From NCBI RefSeq assembly GCF_003286075.1, contig NZ_QLUV01000001.1, positions 1 through 64,000 on the forward strand: a stretch of DNA of 64,000 nt. Direction: 5' to 3'. This document shows positions 1 through 9,584 of the stretch, one piece after another; the first letter of the stretch is position 1, and every line of letters starts with the position of its first letter. The notes beneath the pieces were generated by a model that did no database searches, was not told the DNA's origin, and was given only the letters and a program-made list of their open reading frames with translations. Position numbers and translations under genes: made by a program. The stretch comes from Paracoccus endophyticus (GTDB lineage Bacteria > Pseudomonadota > Alphaproteobacteria > Rhodobacterales > Rhodobacteraceae).

Positions 1-31
1 GCGCACCATAGGCCCGCGCGCCGGGCCGCGC

Positions 32-49
32 AATCTGGTATGCCAGATT
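32..49. promoter_or_regulatory. Perfect inverted repeat, GntR/FadR-type operator
   Basis: The arms AATCTGG and CCAGATT flank the four bases TATG, making a perfect 7-bp inverted repeat. The core TGGTATGCCA resembles the TGGT-ATACCA type of operator used by UxuR/ExuR-like FCD-family GntR repressors of sugar acid catabolism. It lies about 70 bases before the start codon of a truncated aldehyde dehydrogenase, so it is probably the leftover operator of a lost catabolic operon. The match is to a family consensus from memory, so the regulator identity is inference. Confidence 0.5.
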
Positions 50-120
50 TGACTTACGCCCCCCGAGGCGCCATGTCAGGCGGACGCGCCGCCCCACCCC
101 CTTGCACGCAGGAGTTCGCG

Positions 121-270
121 ATGACCTTCGCCCCCCACGGCAGACACCTGATCGACGGCCAGTGGATCGCGGGCGACCGCCGCTTCGCCTCGCAGCCCGC
201 GCACGGGCGATCCCGACCCGGGGGTTTGCCGACACGGGCCTGTCGTGATCCTGTCACGAGACGGCCCTAG
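121..270 (+). pseudogene. Truncated N-terminus of an aldehyde dehydrogenase (2,5-dioxovalerate dehydrogenase type)
   Basis: An ATG with AGGAG seven bases ahead (110-114) opens a frame whose first 29 residues, to about position 207, resemble the start of NADP-dependent ketoglutarate semialdehyde dehydrogenases, with an LIDGQWIAGD segment followed by FAS-PAHG. The expected enzyme is about 500 residues long. Here the similarity stops after the PAHG motif, and unrelated arginine- and proline-rich sequence runs to a stop at 270. The good ribosome binding site and upstream operator suggest a once functional gene that lost almost all of its body by deletion. Assignment rests on about 29 residues, so the exact subfamily is uncertain. 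Confidence 0.5.
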
Positions 271-323
271 ACGGGCCCAGACGGGCGGGGCGGGGCTTGG
301 GCAGGGGCGAAAGGCGCGTGCAG

Positions 324-1787
324 ATGGACGGGACAACACGGGCAGCCAGGCTGGCGCAAGAGCTTGCCGCCGTGCGCGGACGGGTCGCGGACACCGGCGC
401 GCGGATCTTTCAAGGCTGGCAGCCGCTGCTGGCGGACCCCCGGTTCGCGGACTCGGCGCGCAACCTGGCAGCCTATCTGGCGCTGCGCCAGATCGACATC
501 GCGGCCCTGCAACCGCAGCTGAGCGCGATGGGCCTGTCGTCGCTGGGCCGGGCCGAGGCGCATGTCATGGCCTCGCTGGACGCGACGCTGGCGGCGCTGC
601 TGGCGATCTCGACCGGGACGGCGCAGCGGTTCCCGGACCCGCAGCTGTTCCGCGAGGGCGCGGCGCTGATCGCCCAGCGGCGCGACGCGCTGTTCGGTCC
701 CGGCCAGGACGACAGCGCCACCCGCATCATGGTCACGCTGCCGTCCGAGGCCGCCGACGATCCGCAGGTCATCGCCGGGATCGTGGCGGCGGGCGCCGAC
801 TGCCTGCGGATCAACAGCGCCCATGACAGCCAGACGGTGTGGCAGCGGATGCTGGACCACGCGGCCGCGGCGGCCCGCGCCGCCGGCCGCGCCATCCCGG
901 TCGAGATCGACCTGGGCGGCCCCAAGCAGCGCATCGCCGCCGTCTCGCCCGGCAAGGCCAAGCGGCTGGCCGTGGGCGACCAGTTCACCCTGACGCTGGC
1001 GCCCGGCGCGGGCAAGACCCCCCGCCTGGTGCTGGACGAGCCGCCGCTTTACGATGCGCTGACCGAAGGCGGCGAAATCTGGCTGGACGACGGCAAGCTG
1101 CGCGCCGTCGTCACCGCACGGGCCAGGGACCACGCCGTCTGCCAGGTGACATCGGCCCCCGCCAAGGGCTGGAAGCCCAAGCCCGAAAAGGGCATCAGCC
1201 TGATCGGGGTGGACCTGGACCTGCCCGGCCTGACCGCCGACGACCTGCAGGCGCTGCCCTTTGTCGTGGGCCATGCCGACCTGATCGCCTATTCCTTCGT
1301 CCAGACCGTCGAGGACGTGACCGCGCTTCTGGACCGGATCGAGGCGCTGTCGCCCGACCGCACCCCGCCGCTGGTCCTGAAGATCGAGACGGCGCGCGCC
1401 CTGCGCAACCTGCCCGACCTGATCGTGACCGCGGGCGGGCGGGCGCCCGTCGCGGTGATGATCGCGCGCGGCGACCTGGCCGTCGAGATCGGCTTTGAAC
1501 GGCTGAGCGAGATCCAGGAAGAGATCCTGTGGATCTGCGAGGCCGCCCATGTGCCGGTGATCTGGGCCACGCAGGTGCTGGAGGGGCTGGTCAAGGAAGG
1601 CCACGCCACCCGCGCCGAGACCACCGACGCCGCGATGTCGCAGCGCGCCGAATGCGTCATGCTGAACAAGGGCCCGCATGTGACCGACGGCGTGGTGTTC
1701 CTGCGCGACATCCTGGGCCGCATGGGCCGTCACACCGCCAAGAAGGCCGAGCGCATGGGGCCGCTGAAACTGTGGTCCGCTGGGTAG
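324..1787 (+). CDS. Pyruvate kinase-like protein with helical N-terminal extension
   Basis: The predicted protein has 487 residues. Pyruvate kinases transfer phosphate from phosphoenolpyruvate to ADP. Residues about 130-480 carry recognisable kinase barrel motifs: LRINSAHD (family R-N-SHG), a KIET segment with the catalytic lysine and metal-binding glutamate, IARGDLAVEI with the second metal ligand, and WATQVLE followed by ATRAETTDAA. It departs from canonical PykA/PykF. About 130 mostly helical residues precede the barrel, including a conserved-looking LSSLGR-EAHV stretch, and the usual C-terminal regulatory domain is missing. I chose ATG 324 because AAAGG lies nine bases upstream; a TTG at 297 is an alternative. 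It stands alone between a degraded gene and a convergent transporter operon. The reaction is inferred from the family. Confidence 0.75.
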   Translation: MDGTTRAARLAQELAAVRGRVADTGARIFQGWQPLLADPRFADSARNLAAYLALRQIDIAALQPQLSAMGLSSLGRAEAHVMASLDATLAALLAISTGTAQRFPDPQLFREGAALIAQRRDALFGPGQDDSATRIMVTLPSEAADDPQVIAGIVAAGADCLRINSAHDSQTVWQRMLDHAAAAARAAGRAIPVEIDLGGPKQRIAAVSPGKAKRLAVGDQFTLTLAPGAGKTPRLVLDEPPLYDALTEGGEIWLDDGKLRAVVTARARDHAVCQVTSAPAKGWKPKPEKGISLIGVDLDLPGLTADDLQALPFVVGHADLIAYSFVQTVEDVTALLDRIEALSPDRTPPLVLKIETARALRNLPDLIVTAGGRAPVAVMIARGDLAVEIGFERLSEIQEEILWICEAAHVPVIWATQVLEGLVKEGHATRAETTDAAMSQRAECVMLNKGPHVTDGVVFLRDILGRMGRHTAKKAERMGPLKLWSAG

Positions 1788-1839
1788 CAGCGCCTGACAG
1801 GCGGGCGGGATCGGCGCCCGCATGACGGACCGCGGGGGA

Positions 1840-2580
1840 TCAGCGCCGGTCCGACGGTCCGCCGGGCGCAAGCCGCCGCTCCAGCCAGACGAATCCCGCG
1901 TGGATCAGCAGCGCCAGCGTGCCCACGACCACGCCGCCCTGCACCACGAAGGCGGTGTTGGAGGACAGCAGGCCGGCGATGATGACCTCGCCCAGCGTGC
2001 GCGCCGCGACGGTCGAGCCGATCGTCGCGGTGGACAGCGCGATCACCGCCGACAGCCGCACGCCGGCCAGGATCACCGGCAGCGCCAGCGGCAGTTCCAC
2101 CTGCACCAGCCGTTGCGCGGGCGTCATGCCCATGCCGCGCGCGGCCTCGGTCACGGCGGGCGGCAGGCCGGTCAGCCCCGCCAGCGTGTTCTCGAAGATG
2201 GGCAGCAGCCCGTAAAGGAACAGCGCCAGCAGCGTCGGCCCCGAGCCGAAGCCCATCAGCGGCACCGCCAGCGCCAGCACCGCGACCGGCGGGAACGTCT
2301 GCCCGACCGAGGTGACGGTGCGCGCCAAGGGCAGGACGTCGCGCCAGCCCGGCCGCGTGACAAGGATGCCCAGGCCCACCGCCACGACGGTCGAGGCCGC
2401 GACCGCCGCCGCGACCAGCGCCAGATGCCACAGCGTCAGCCCCAGCAGGCTGGTCTGGGTATAGATCGGCGGCGCGCCGTTCGCCGCCAGCGGCCGCAGC
2501 AGCGGCGCGAACCGTTCCGGCGCCAGCAGGAACGCCGCCAGGACCGCCGCCGCCAGCCCCAGCGCCGCGCGGCCGATCAT
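1840..2580 (-). CDS. Osmoprotectant ABC transporter permease, YehY/OpuC type
   Basis: This 246-residue inner membrane protein is the second permease of a compatible-solute importer (glycine betaine or choline family, like OsmF-YehYXW or OpuC). It has a transmembrane segment at the N-terminus and five or so more, with the permease coupling signature around EAARGMGMTPAQRL near residue 155 and VILAGVRLS after it. Its ATG overlaps the stop of the upstream ATPase gene by four bases (ATGA), so the two are translationally coupled. It is the last gene of a four-gene minus-strand operon starting at 5624. The substrate cannot be fixed from the sequence. Confidence 0.85.
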   Translation of the reverse strand: MIGRAALGLAAAVLAAFLLAPERFAPLLRPLAANGAPPIYTQTSLLGLTLWHLALVAAAVAASTVVAVGLGILVTRPGWRDVLPLARTVTSVGQTFPPVAVLALAVPLMGFGSGPTLLALFLYGLLPIFENTLAGLTGLPPAVTEAARGMGMTPAQRLVQVELPLALPVILAGVRLSAVIALSTATIGSTVAARTLGEVIIAGLLSSNTAFVVQGGVVVGTLALLIHAGFVWLERRLAPGGPSDRR

Positions 2581-3515
2581 GGGTCCGCCCCCGCGCCGCC
2601 CGGCCGCGCCGCCCGGCGCAGCGCCTCCAGCGTCACGACGCCCCCGCCCTGCACCGGCAGCGCGCCCCTGCCCGACCACAGGCACAGCGCCAGCGCGTCG
2701 CGCAGGCTGGCGTCGGGCGCGACCGGGGGGCCGTCGGCCGTGCCGGGCGTGGCCAGATCGGCCACGCGGGACAGCGACAGCAGGTGGAACGGCCGCTGGT
2801 CGGTCCCGATCAGCCGCGCGACGAAGGGCGTCGCGGGATCGGTCAGGATCGCGCGCGGGGGCGCGTATTGCAGCAGCAGGCCCTGGTCCATGACGCCGAT
2901 GCGGTCGCCGAGCGCCATCGCCTCGTCGATGTCGTGGGTCACGATCACCAGCGTCGTGCCCAGCTCGCGCTGGATGCGGCGCAGGTCGGCCTGGGCGCTG
3001 GCGCGGATCACCGGGTCCAGCGCGCCGAACGGCTCGTCCATCAGCAGCAGGTCGGGGCGGGCGGCCAGCGCGCGCGAGACGCCGACGCGCTGCTGCTGGC
3101 CGCCCGACAGCTGGTGCGGCAGGCGGTCGCGGAACTCGACCGGGGGCAGCTGGAACAGGTCCAGCAGCTCGTCCACCCGCGCCCGGATGCGGGCCGCGTC
3201 CCAGCCCAGCAGGCGCGGGACGGTGGCGATGTTCTGGGCGACCGTGCGGTGCGGAAACAGCCCGTGGCCCTGGATGGCATAGCCGATGCGGCGGCGCAGC
3301 AGATGCGCGGGCACCGTCGCGGTGTCGGTGCCGTCGATCAGCACCCGCCCGGCCGTCGGCTGGACCAGCCGGTTGATCATCCGCAACAGCGTGGTCTTGC
3401 CCGACCCCGACGTGCCGACCAGCGCCGCGATCTGCCCGCGCCCGACGGTCAGGCTGACATCGCGGACCACGGTGCGATCGCCATAGCGGCGGGTCAGGTG
3501 TTCGATCTCGATCAT
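2577..3515 (-). CDS. Osmoprotectant ABC transporter ATP-binding protein
   Basis: This 312-residue cytoplasmic ATPase powers the importer. It has a Walker A motif GTSGSGKT near residue 35, the family's Q-loop region IQGHGLFPH, the signature LSGGQQQR, a Walker B with DEPFGALD, and the H-loop VTHD. The pattern with EAM-LGDRI is typical of ProV/OpuCA-type ATPases. The C-terminal 80 residues look like one shortened CBS-like unit rather than the two CBS domains of OpuCA, so ionic strength sensing may be reduced or absent. Its start and stop each overlap the neighbouring permease genes by four bases. Confidence 0.88.
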   Translation of the reverse strand: MIEIEHLTRRYGDRTVVRDVSLTVGRGQIAALVGTSGSGKTTLLRMINRLVQPTAGRVLIDGTDTATVPAHLLRRRIGYAIQGHGLFPHRTVAQNIATVPRLLGWDAARIRARVDELLDLFQLPPVEFRDRLPHQLSGGQQQRVGVSRALAARPDLLLMDEPFGALDPVIRASAQADLRRIQRELGTTLVIVTHDIDEAMALGDRIGVMDQGLLLQYAPPRAILTDPATPFVARLIGTDQRPFHLLSLSRVADLATPGTADGPPVAPDASLRDALALCLWSGRGALPVQGGGVVTLEALRRAARPGGAGADP

Positions 3516-4708
3516 GTGCCGCGCCCCCGCCGTCCATCCAGTTGCGCGACCAGCAGGTCCAGCGCGATCCCCGACACCAGGGCCAGCGCAATGGTCGGCA
3601 GCGTCCCCAGCAGCACAAGGTCCATCGCGGTCTGGTTCAGCCCCTGGAACACGAAGCTGCCGAACCCGCCGCCGCCGATCAGCCCGGCGATCACCGCCAG
3701 CCCGATGTTCTGGACCAGCACGATCCGCACCGCCGCCAGCACCACCGGCAGCGTCAGGGGGATCATCACCTGCGCCAGCACCTGCGCGCGGGTCATGCCC
3801 AGCCCCACGGCTGCGTCGCGCGCGCCGTGGGGCACGGCCGACAGGCCCACGACCATGTTCGACACCACCGGCAGCAGCGAATACAGAAACAGCGCGACCA
3901 GCGCGGGAAACGCGCCGATGCCCGCGACGCCCGCCGCCGCGGCGCCGGGCACGGTGGCCGCGACCCAGCCGAACAGCGGGATCATGATGCCGAACAGCGC
4001 CAGCGACGGGATCGTCTGGACGATGTTCAGCCCGCCCAGCACGCCCGCCCGCAGCCGCGGCACCTGATGGATGGCGATGCCCAGCGGCAGGCCGACCGCC
4101 AGCGCCGCCCCCAGCGATCCGAACGCCAGCAGCAGGTGGCGCCCCGCCTCGCGCGCAAAGACATCGCGGCGGGCCTGATATTCGCGCATGACCGACACGT
4201 CGTCCAGCAGCCCCGACCCAAGGACCAGCGCCACCACCGCGACCGCGCCCGCCAGCAGCGCCCAGCGCTGCCGGAAGGCCAGGCCGATCCGCGCCAGCGC
4301 GTCGGCCACCGCCAGCGCGAACGCCAGCCCCAGCAGCCAGAACCCGGCCGAGGGCGACACGCGCGCGATGCGGTCGCCCGGCGGGGTCAACGCGCCCGCG
4401 GACGCGCCCAATGCCGCGACCGTGACCAGAACGCCGCCCAGGGCCAGCGCCAGCCGCAGGCGCGCGGGGGTGCGCGCGGGCACGCCCACCAGCAGCGCCG
4501 CGGCCAGCGCCGCCGCCGCGATCCAGCCCCACCCGCCCAGCGCGCCGGGCAGGGACGCGCCCTCGCCCGCGACGATGCGGTTGGCGCGGAACTGCACCAG
4601 CGGCAGCGCCAGACCCGCAAGGCCGATGGCCGCGAACAGCACGCCGGGCCGGCTGAGCGTCACCCGCGCACGCGCCGGGGCGGCGGCCGCCATCATCCCG
4701 CCGGCCAC
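3512..4708 (-). CDS. Osmoprotectant ABC transporter permease, long YehW/YehY type
   Basis: This 398-residue permease is longer than its partner because about 170 residues with several extra hydrophobic segments precede the normal ABC permease core, as in the larger permease of the Yeh/OsmF family. The core has the coupling stretch DAAVGLGMTRAQVL near residue 300 and the GGGFGSFVFQGLNQ motif typical of OpuCB-like proteins. The gene follows the binding protein by ten bases and overlaps the ATPase gene by four, so it is the second gene of the operon. ATG codons at 4696 and 4693 are possible alternative starts. Confidence 0.86.
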   Translation of the reverse strand: MAGGMMAAAAPARARVTLSRPGVLFAAIGLAGLALPLVQFRANRIVAGEGASLPGALGGWGWIAAAALAAALLVGVPARTPARLRLALALGGVLVTVAALGASAGALTPPGDRIARVSPSAGFWLLGLAFALAVADALARIGLAFRQRWALLAGAVAVVALVLGSGLLDDVSVMREYQARRDVFAREAGRHLLLAFGSLGAALAVGLPLGIAIHQVPRLRAGVLGGLNIVQTIPSLALFGIMIPLFGWVAATVPGAAAAGVAGIGAFPALVALFLYSLLPVVSNMVVGLSAVPHGARDAAVGLGMTRAQVLAQVMIPLTLPVVLAAVRIVLVQNIGLAVIAGLIGGGGFGSFVFQGLNQTAMDLVLLGTLPTIALALVSGIALDLLVAQLDGRRGRGT

Positions 4709-4718
4709 GGGCCGCGCG

Positions 4719-5624
4719 TCACTTCAGGATGCCCTGCTGGGTCAGATAGTCGCGCGCCACCGCGGCCGCAGGCTCTCCGCCGACCTGGATGCGGGCATTC
4801 AGCCCCTGCAGCGTCGCAAGGTCGAACCCGGCGAAGATCGGATCGAGCACCTCGGCGATCTGCGGGTATTCGGCCAGCACCGGCGCGCGCACCACGGGCG
4901 CGGGCTGATAGAACGGCTGCACCGCCTTGTCGTCGGCCATCACCACCAGCCCCGCAGGCTCGATCCCGCCGTCGGTGCCATAGACCATCGCGGCGTTCAC
5001 GCCCGATGTCTGCTGCGCGGCCGCCGCGATGGTGGCCGCGGTGTCGCCGCCCGACAGCTGTACCAGCTGCGCGGGGTCCAGCTGGAACCCATAGGTCGCC
5101 TGGAACGCCGGCAAGGCGGCGGGCGAGGTCACGAACTCGGCCGAGGCCGCCAGCTTGACCTGCCCGCCCCCCGCGACCCAGGCGCCGAAGTCGGACATCG
5201 TGGCCAGCGTGTTCTGGTCGGCCACGTCCTTGCGCACGGCGATGGCCCAGGTGTTGTTGGCGGGCGCGGGCGTCAGCCAGACGAGGTCCTGCGCGCGGTC
5301 CAGCTCGGCCGCGGTGGCATAGGCCTTGGCCGCATCCTTCCAGACCGGGTTGTCGGCCTGGTTGTGAAAGAACGCGGCGTTGCCGGTGTATTCGGGATAG
5401 ACGTCGATCTGCCCCGAGGTGATGGCGTCGCGCACGATCGGCGTGCCGCCCAGTTGCAGCCGGTTCTCGACCGGCAGGCCGGCGTTTTCCAGCGCCAGCA
5501 GGATGACGTTGCCCAGCAGGCCGCCCTCGGTGTCGATCTTGGACGACACGACGATGTCCCTGGCCGCGGCCTGCGATGCCAGCCCGACCAGCAGGGCCGT
5601 CGCGATTGCGGTGATTCTTTTCAT
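4719..5624 (-). CDS. Glycine betaine/osmoprotectant-binding periplasmic protein, OsmF type
   Basis: This 301-residue protein has a cleavable signal peptide (MKRITAIATALLVGLASQAA) followed by IVVSSKIDTEGGLLGN, the opening typical of OsmF/OpuCC-family solute receptors. It also contains the family stretch IDVYPEYTGN around residue 80. It would deliver a quaternary amine to the permeases encoded downstream. The start is supported by GGAGA a few bases upstream. It is first in the operon, and the 229-base gap to the divergent hydroxylase genes must carry both promoters. No obvious consensus promoter was found there. Glycine betaine is the likely ligand class but is not proven by sequence. Confidence 0.85.
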   Translation of the reverse strand: MKRITAIATALLVGLASQAAARDIVVSSKIDTEGGLLGNVILLALENAGLPVENRLQLGGTPIVRDAITSGQIDVYPEYTGNAAFFHNQADNPVWKDAAKAYATAAELDRAQDLVWLTPAPANNTWAIAVRKDVADQNTLATMSDFGAWVAGGGQVKLAASAEFVTSPAALPAFQATYGFQLDPAQLVQLSGGDTAATIAAAAQQTSGVNAAMVYGTDGGIEPAGLVVMADDKAVQPFYQPAPVVRAPVLAEYPQIAEVLDPIFAGFDLATLQGLNARIQVGGEPAAAVARDYLTQQGILK

Positions 5625-5853
5625 CTTCACTCTCCTGCTACCTTGTCCACAGCCGGGCCTGTTCCGGCGGCCCGCGCAACTGAAAACGACGCCGCCACCC
5701 AACGCGGCGACAGGCGGCAAGGGTGCGGCGGGGCTGGACATTTTCCGCGCGCGACCGGGGGGCGGCGTCATTTTGCAACTGGCGCGCGATGCGCGCTTTT
5801 GCCGCAGCGGTTTCTGGTCTAGCCTTTTCCAGGCCGAGCGAGGGAGCCAGGCC

Positions 5854-6312
5854 ATGACGACGATCACGATCAACGGCACGCAACGGACGCTGGACATCGA
5901 CCCCGACACGCCGCTGCTGTGGGTCCTTCGGGACGAGCTGCGCCTGACCGGCACCAAGTTCGGCTGTGGCGTGGCGCAATGCGGCGCCTGCACGGTGATG
6001 CTGAACGGCACCCCGCGACGGTCCTGCGTCACCCCCGTCGGCATGATCGAGGGCGCCGACGTCACCACGATCGAGGGCATGGCGGGGCGCGAGTTCGACG
6101 CCATCCAGGCCGCGTGGCGGGCGCTGGACGTGCCGCAGTGCGGCTGGTGCCAGTCGGGCCAGGTGATGAGCGCGACGATGCTGCTGCAACAGCTGCCCGC
6201 GCCGTCCGACCAGCAGATCGACGAGGCGATGGCCGGCAACGCCTGCCGCTGCGCCACCTATCACCGCATCCGGGCCGCGATCCACGACGCCGCCCGGACG
6301 CTGGAGGGCTGA
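5854..6312 (+). CDS. iorA: Isoquinoline 1-oxidoreductase-type small subunit, two [2Fe-2S] clusters
   Basis: This 152-residue protein is the iron-sulfur subunit of a xanthine oxidase-family molybdenum hydroxylase. The plant-type ferredoxin cluster is bound by Cys38, Cys43, Cys46 and Cys58. The second, helical domain binds the other cluster through Cys96, Cys99, Cys131 and Cys133 in the usual CGWCQSGQ and CRC motifs. The length matches the IorA family. It would take electrons from the molybdenum centre of the next gene product and pass them to the cytochrome encoded third. The large subunit follows after three bases. The true substrate is unknown; IorAB homologues act on N-heterocycles or aldehydes. 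Confidence 0.86.
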   Translation: MTTITINGTQRTLDIDPDTPLLWVLRDELRLTGTKFGCGVAQCGACTVMLNGTPRRSCVTPVGMIEGADVTTIEGMAGREFDAIQAAWRALDVPQCGWCQSGQVMSATMLLQQLPAPSDQQIDEAMAGNACRCATYHRIRAAIHDAARTLEG

Positions 6313-6315
6313 GCC

Positions 6316-8477
<2,162 letters not shown>

Positions 8478-8478
<1 letters not shown>

Positions 8479-9077
8479 TGCGGGCGCTGGCGCTTGTCGT
8501 CGTGGCCGCGCTGGTCCAGCCCGCGATGATCCAGCCCGCGGCGGCGCAGGACTTGCGGACGCCCGACCAGATCACGGGCGCGGACGACGCGGCCCGGTCC
8601 GCGGCGCTGTTCGTCGAGATGGGCAAGGTGCTGACCCATCCCCGCTGCCTGAACTGCCACCCCGTCACCGGCGGGCCGACGCAGGGCGACGACATGCGCG
8701 CCCACAACCCGCCGGTGGTGCGCGGAGAGGCGGATTTCGGCCCCGCGGGCATGACCTGCAACACCTGCCACGGCACCCGCAACGTCAGCTTCGCCACCCA
8801 GCCCGCCTCGATTCCCGGCCACGAGGCCTGGGCGCTGGCCCCGGTGTCGATGGGCTGGCAGGGCCGGTCGCTGGCCGAGATCTGCGCCCAGATCAAGGAC
8901 CCCGCCCGCAACGGCGGCAAGGACCTGGAGGCGATCCACGCCCACAACGCCGAGGACGGGCTGGTGGGCTGGGGCTGGGACCCCGGACAGGGCCGCCCGC
9001 CCGCCCCCGGCTCGCAGGAGGTTTTCGGCCAGCTGACCCGCGCCTGGATCGACACCGGCGCGGCCTGTCCGGGCTGA
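8478..9077 (+). CDS. Periplasmic c-type cytochrome partner of the IorAB-type hydroxylase
   Basis: This 199-residue protein has a signal peptide ending near residue 23 and two covalent heme sites, C57-LN-CH61 and C94-NT-CH98. It is not the standard single-domain cytochrome c; the spacing and the [12 protein letters not shown] stretch look like a small diheme family that occurs with IorAB-type enzymes. It probably accepts electrons from the iron-sulfur subunit and passes them to the respiratory chain. It shares a start-stop overlap with the large subunit gene, so the three genes form one operon. The family name is not certain. Confidence 0.72.
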
Positions 9078-9265
9078 CCCGCGCCAGCGCGGGCCACGCG
9101 CGGCGCGGGCGACTGCGCCTTGGCCGGGCGTGACCGGCGCGGGCGTGACCGGCGGGGCGGCGGCGCTTTTTCGGCGGCGGGCACCGCCCCGCTGCCCGCC
9201 CCCGTTGCGGCCGGGGCGCATATCTCGTCTTGACAGGCCCCCCTCTTCCATCCCATCCGACGCAC

Positions 9266-9445
9266 AGCTTTGGTTCCGGCGGCACGCCGTCGGATTAAAA
9301 GGGAACTGCGGTGCGCCCCCTTGGGGCAAATCCGTGGCTGCCCCCGCAACTGTAAGCGGCGAGCGACGGTCGAAGATGTCACTGGGGGCGACCCCGGGAA
9401 GGCCGACCCAAGCCCCGACCCGCGAGCCAGGAGACCTGCCGAAGC
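9266..9445 (+). ncRNA. Cobalamin (B12) riboswitch
   Basis: The region has the conserved blocks of an adenosylcobalamin-type riboswitch in order: GGTTCC near 9271, AAAAGGGAA near 9298, GGCTGCCCCCGCAACTGTAA near 9341, and the B12 box GCCAGGAGACCTGCC at 9426-9440. It lies on the same strand as the vitamin B12 receptor gene, whose start is about 140 bases downstream. High cobalamin should reduce expression of btuB and the coupled transporter genes. The ends are approximate. Confidence 0.93.
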
Positions 9446-9510
9446 GATCACCCATTTCCGGCGCGGGGCGTGCCAGGAAAGCGGTCCTCCGCAGTGGTGA
9501 CGGTCACCGG

Positions 9511-9569
9511 CCTGCGGGGGCGTGCGCCCGAGCCGCAGGTTACATCTGCAATCGCAGACGTCGTCTGCG
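9511..9569 (+). promoter_or_regulatory. Riboswitch expression platform hairpins
   Basis: Two strong inverted repeats sit between the aptamer and btuB. CCTGCGG (9511-9517) pairs with CCGCAGG (9533-9539), with an inner GGGCG/CGCCC arm. CGCAGACG (9553-9560) pairs with CGTCTGCG (9562-9569) and ends only a few bases before the ribosome binding site GGAAGG. No U-tract follows, so control of translation or Rho access seems more likely than an intrinsic terminator. This is inference from the sequence. Confidence 0.45.
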
Positions 9570-9584
9570 CTGGAAGGCTCTGGA

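Noticed and set aside
297-323. TTG start extending the pyruvate kinase-like gene by nine residues
   Set aside because: The ATG at 324 has a better placed ribosome binding site, and the extra residues look unstructured.
5643-5651. DnaA-box-like TTGTCCACA near the osmoprotectant binding protein gene
   Set aside because: It has one mismatch to the consensus and no second box nearby, so chance occurrence is likely.
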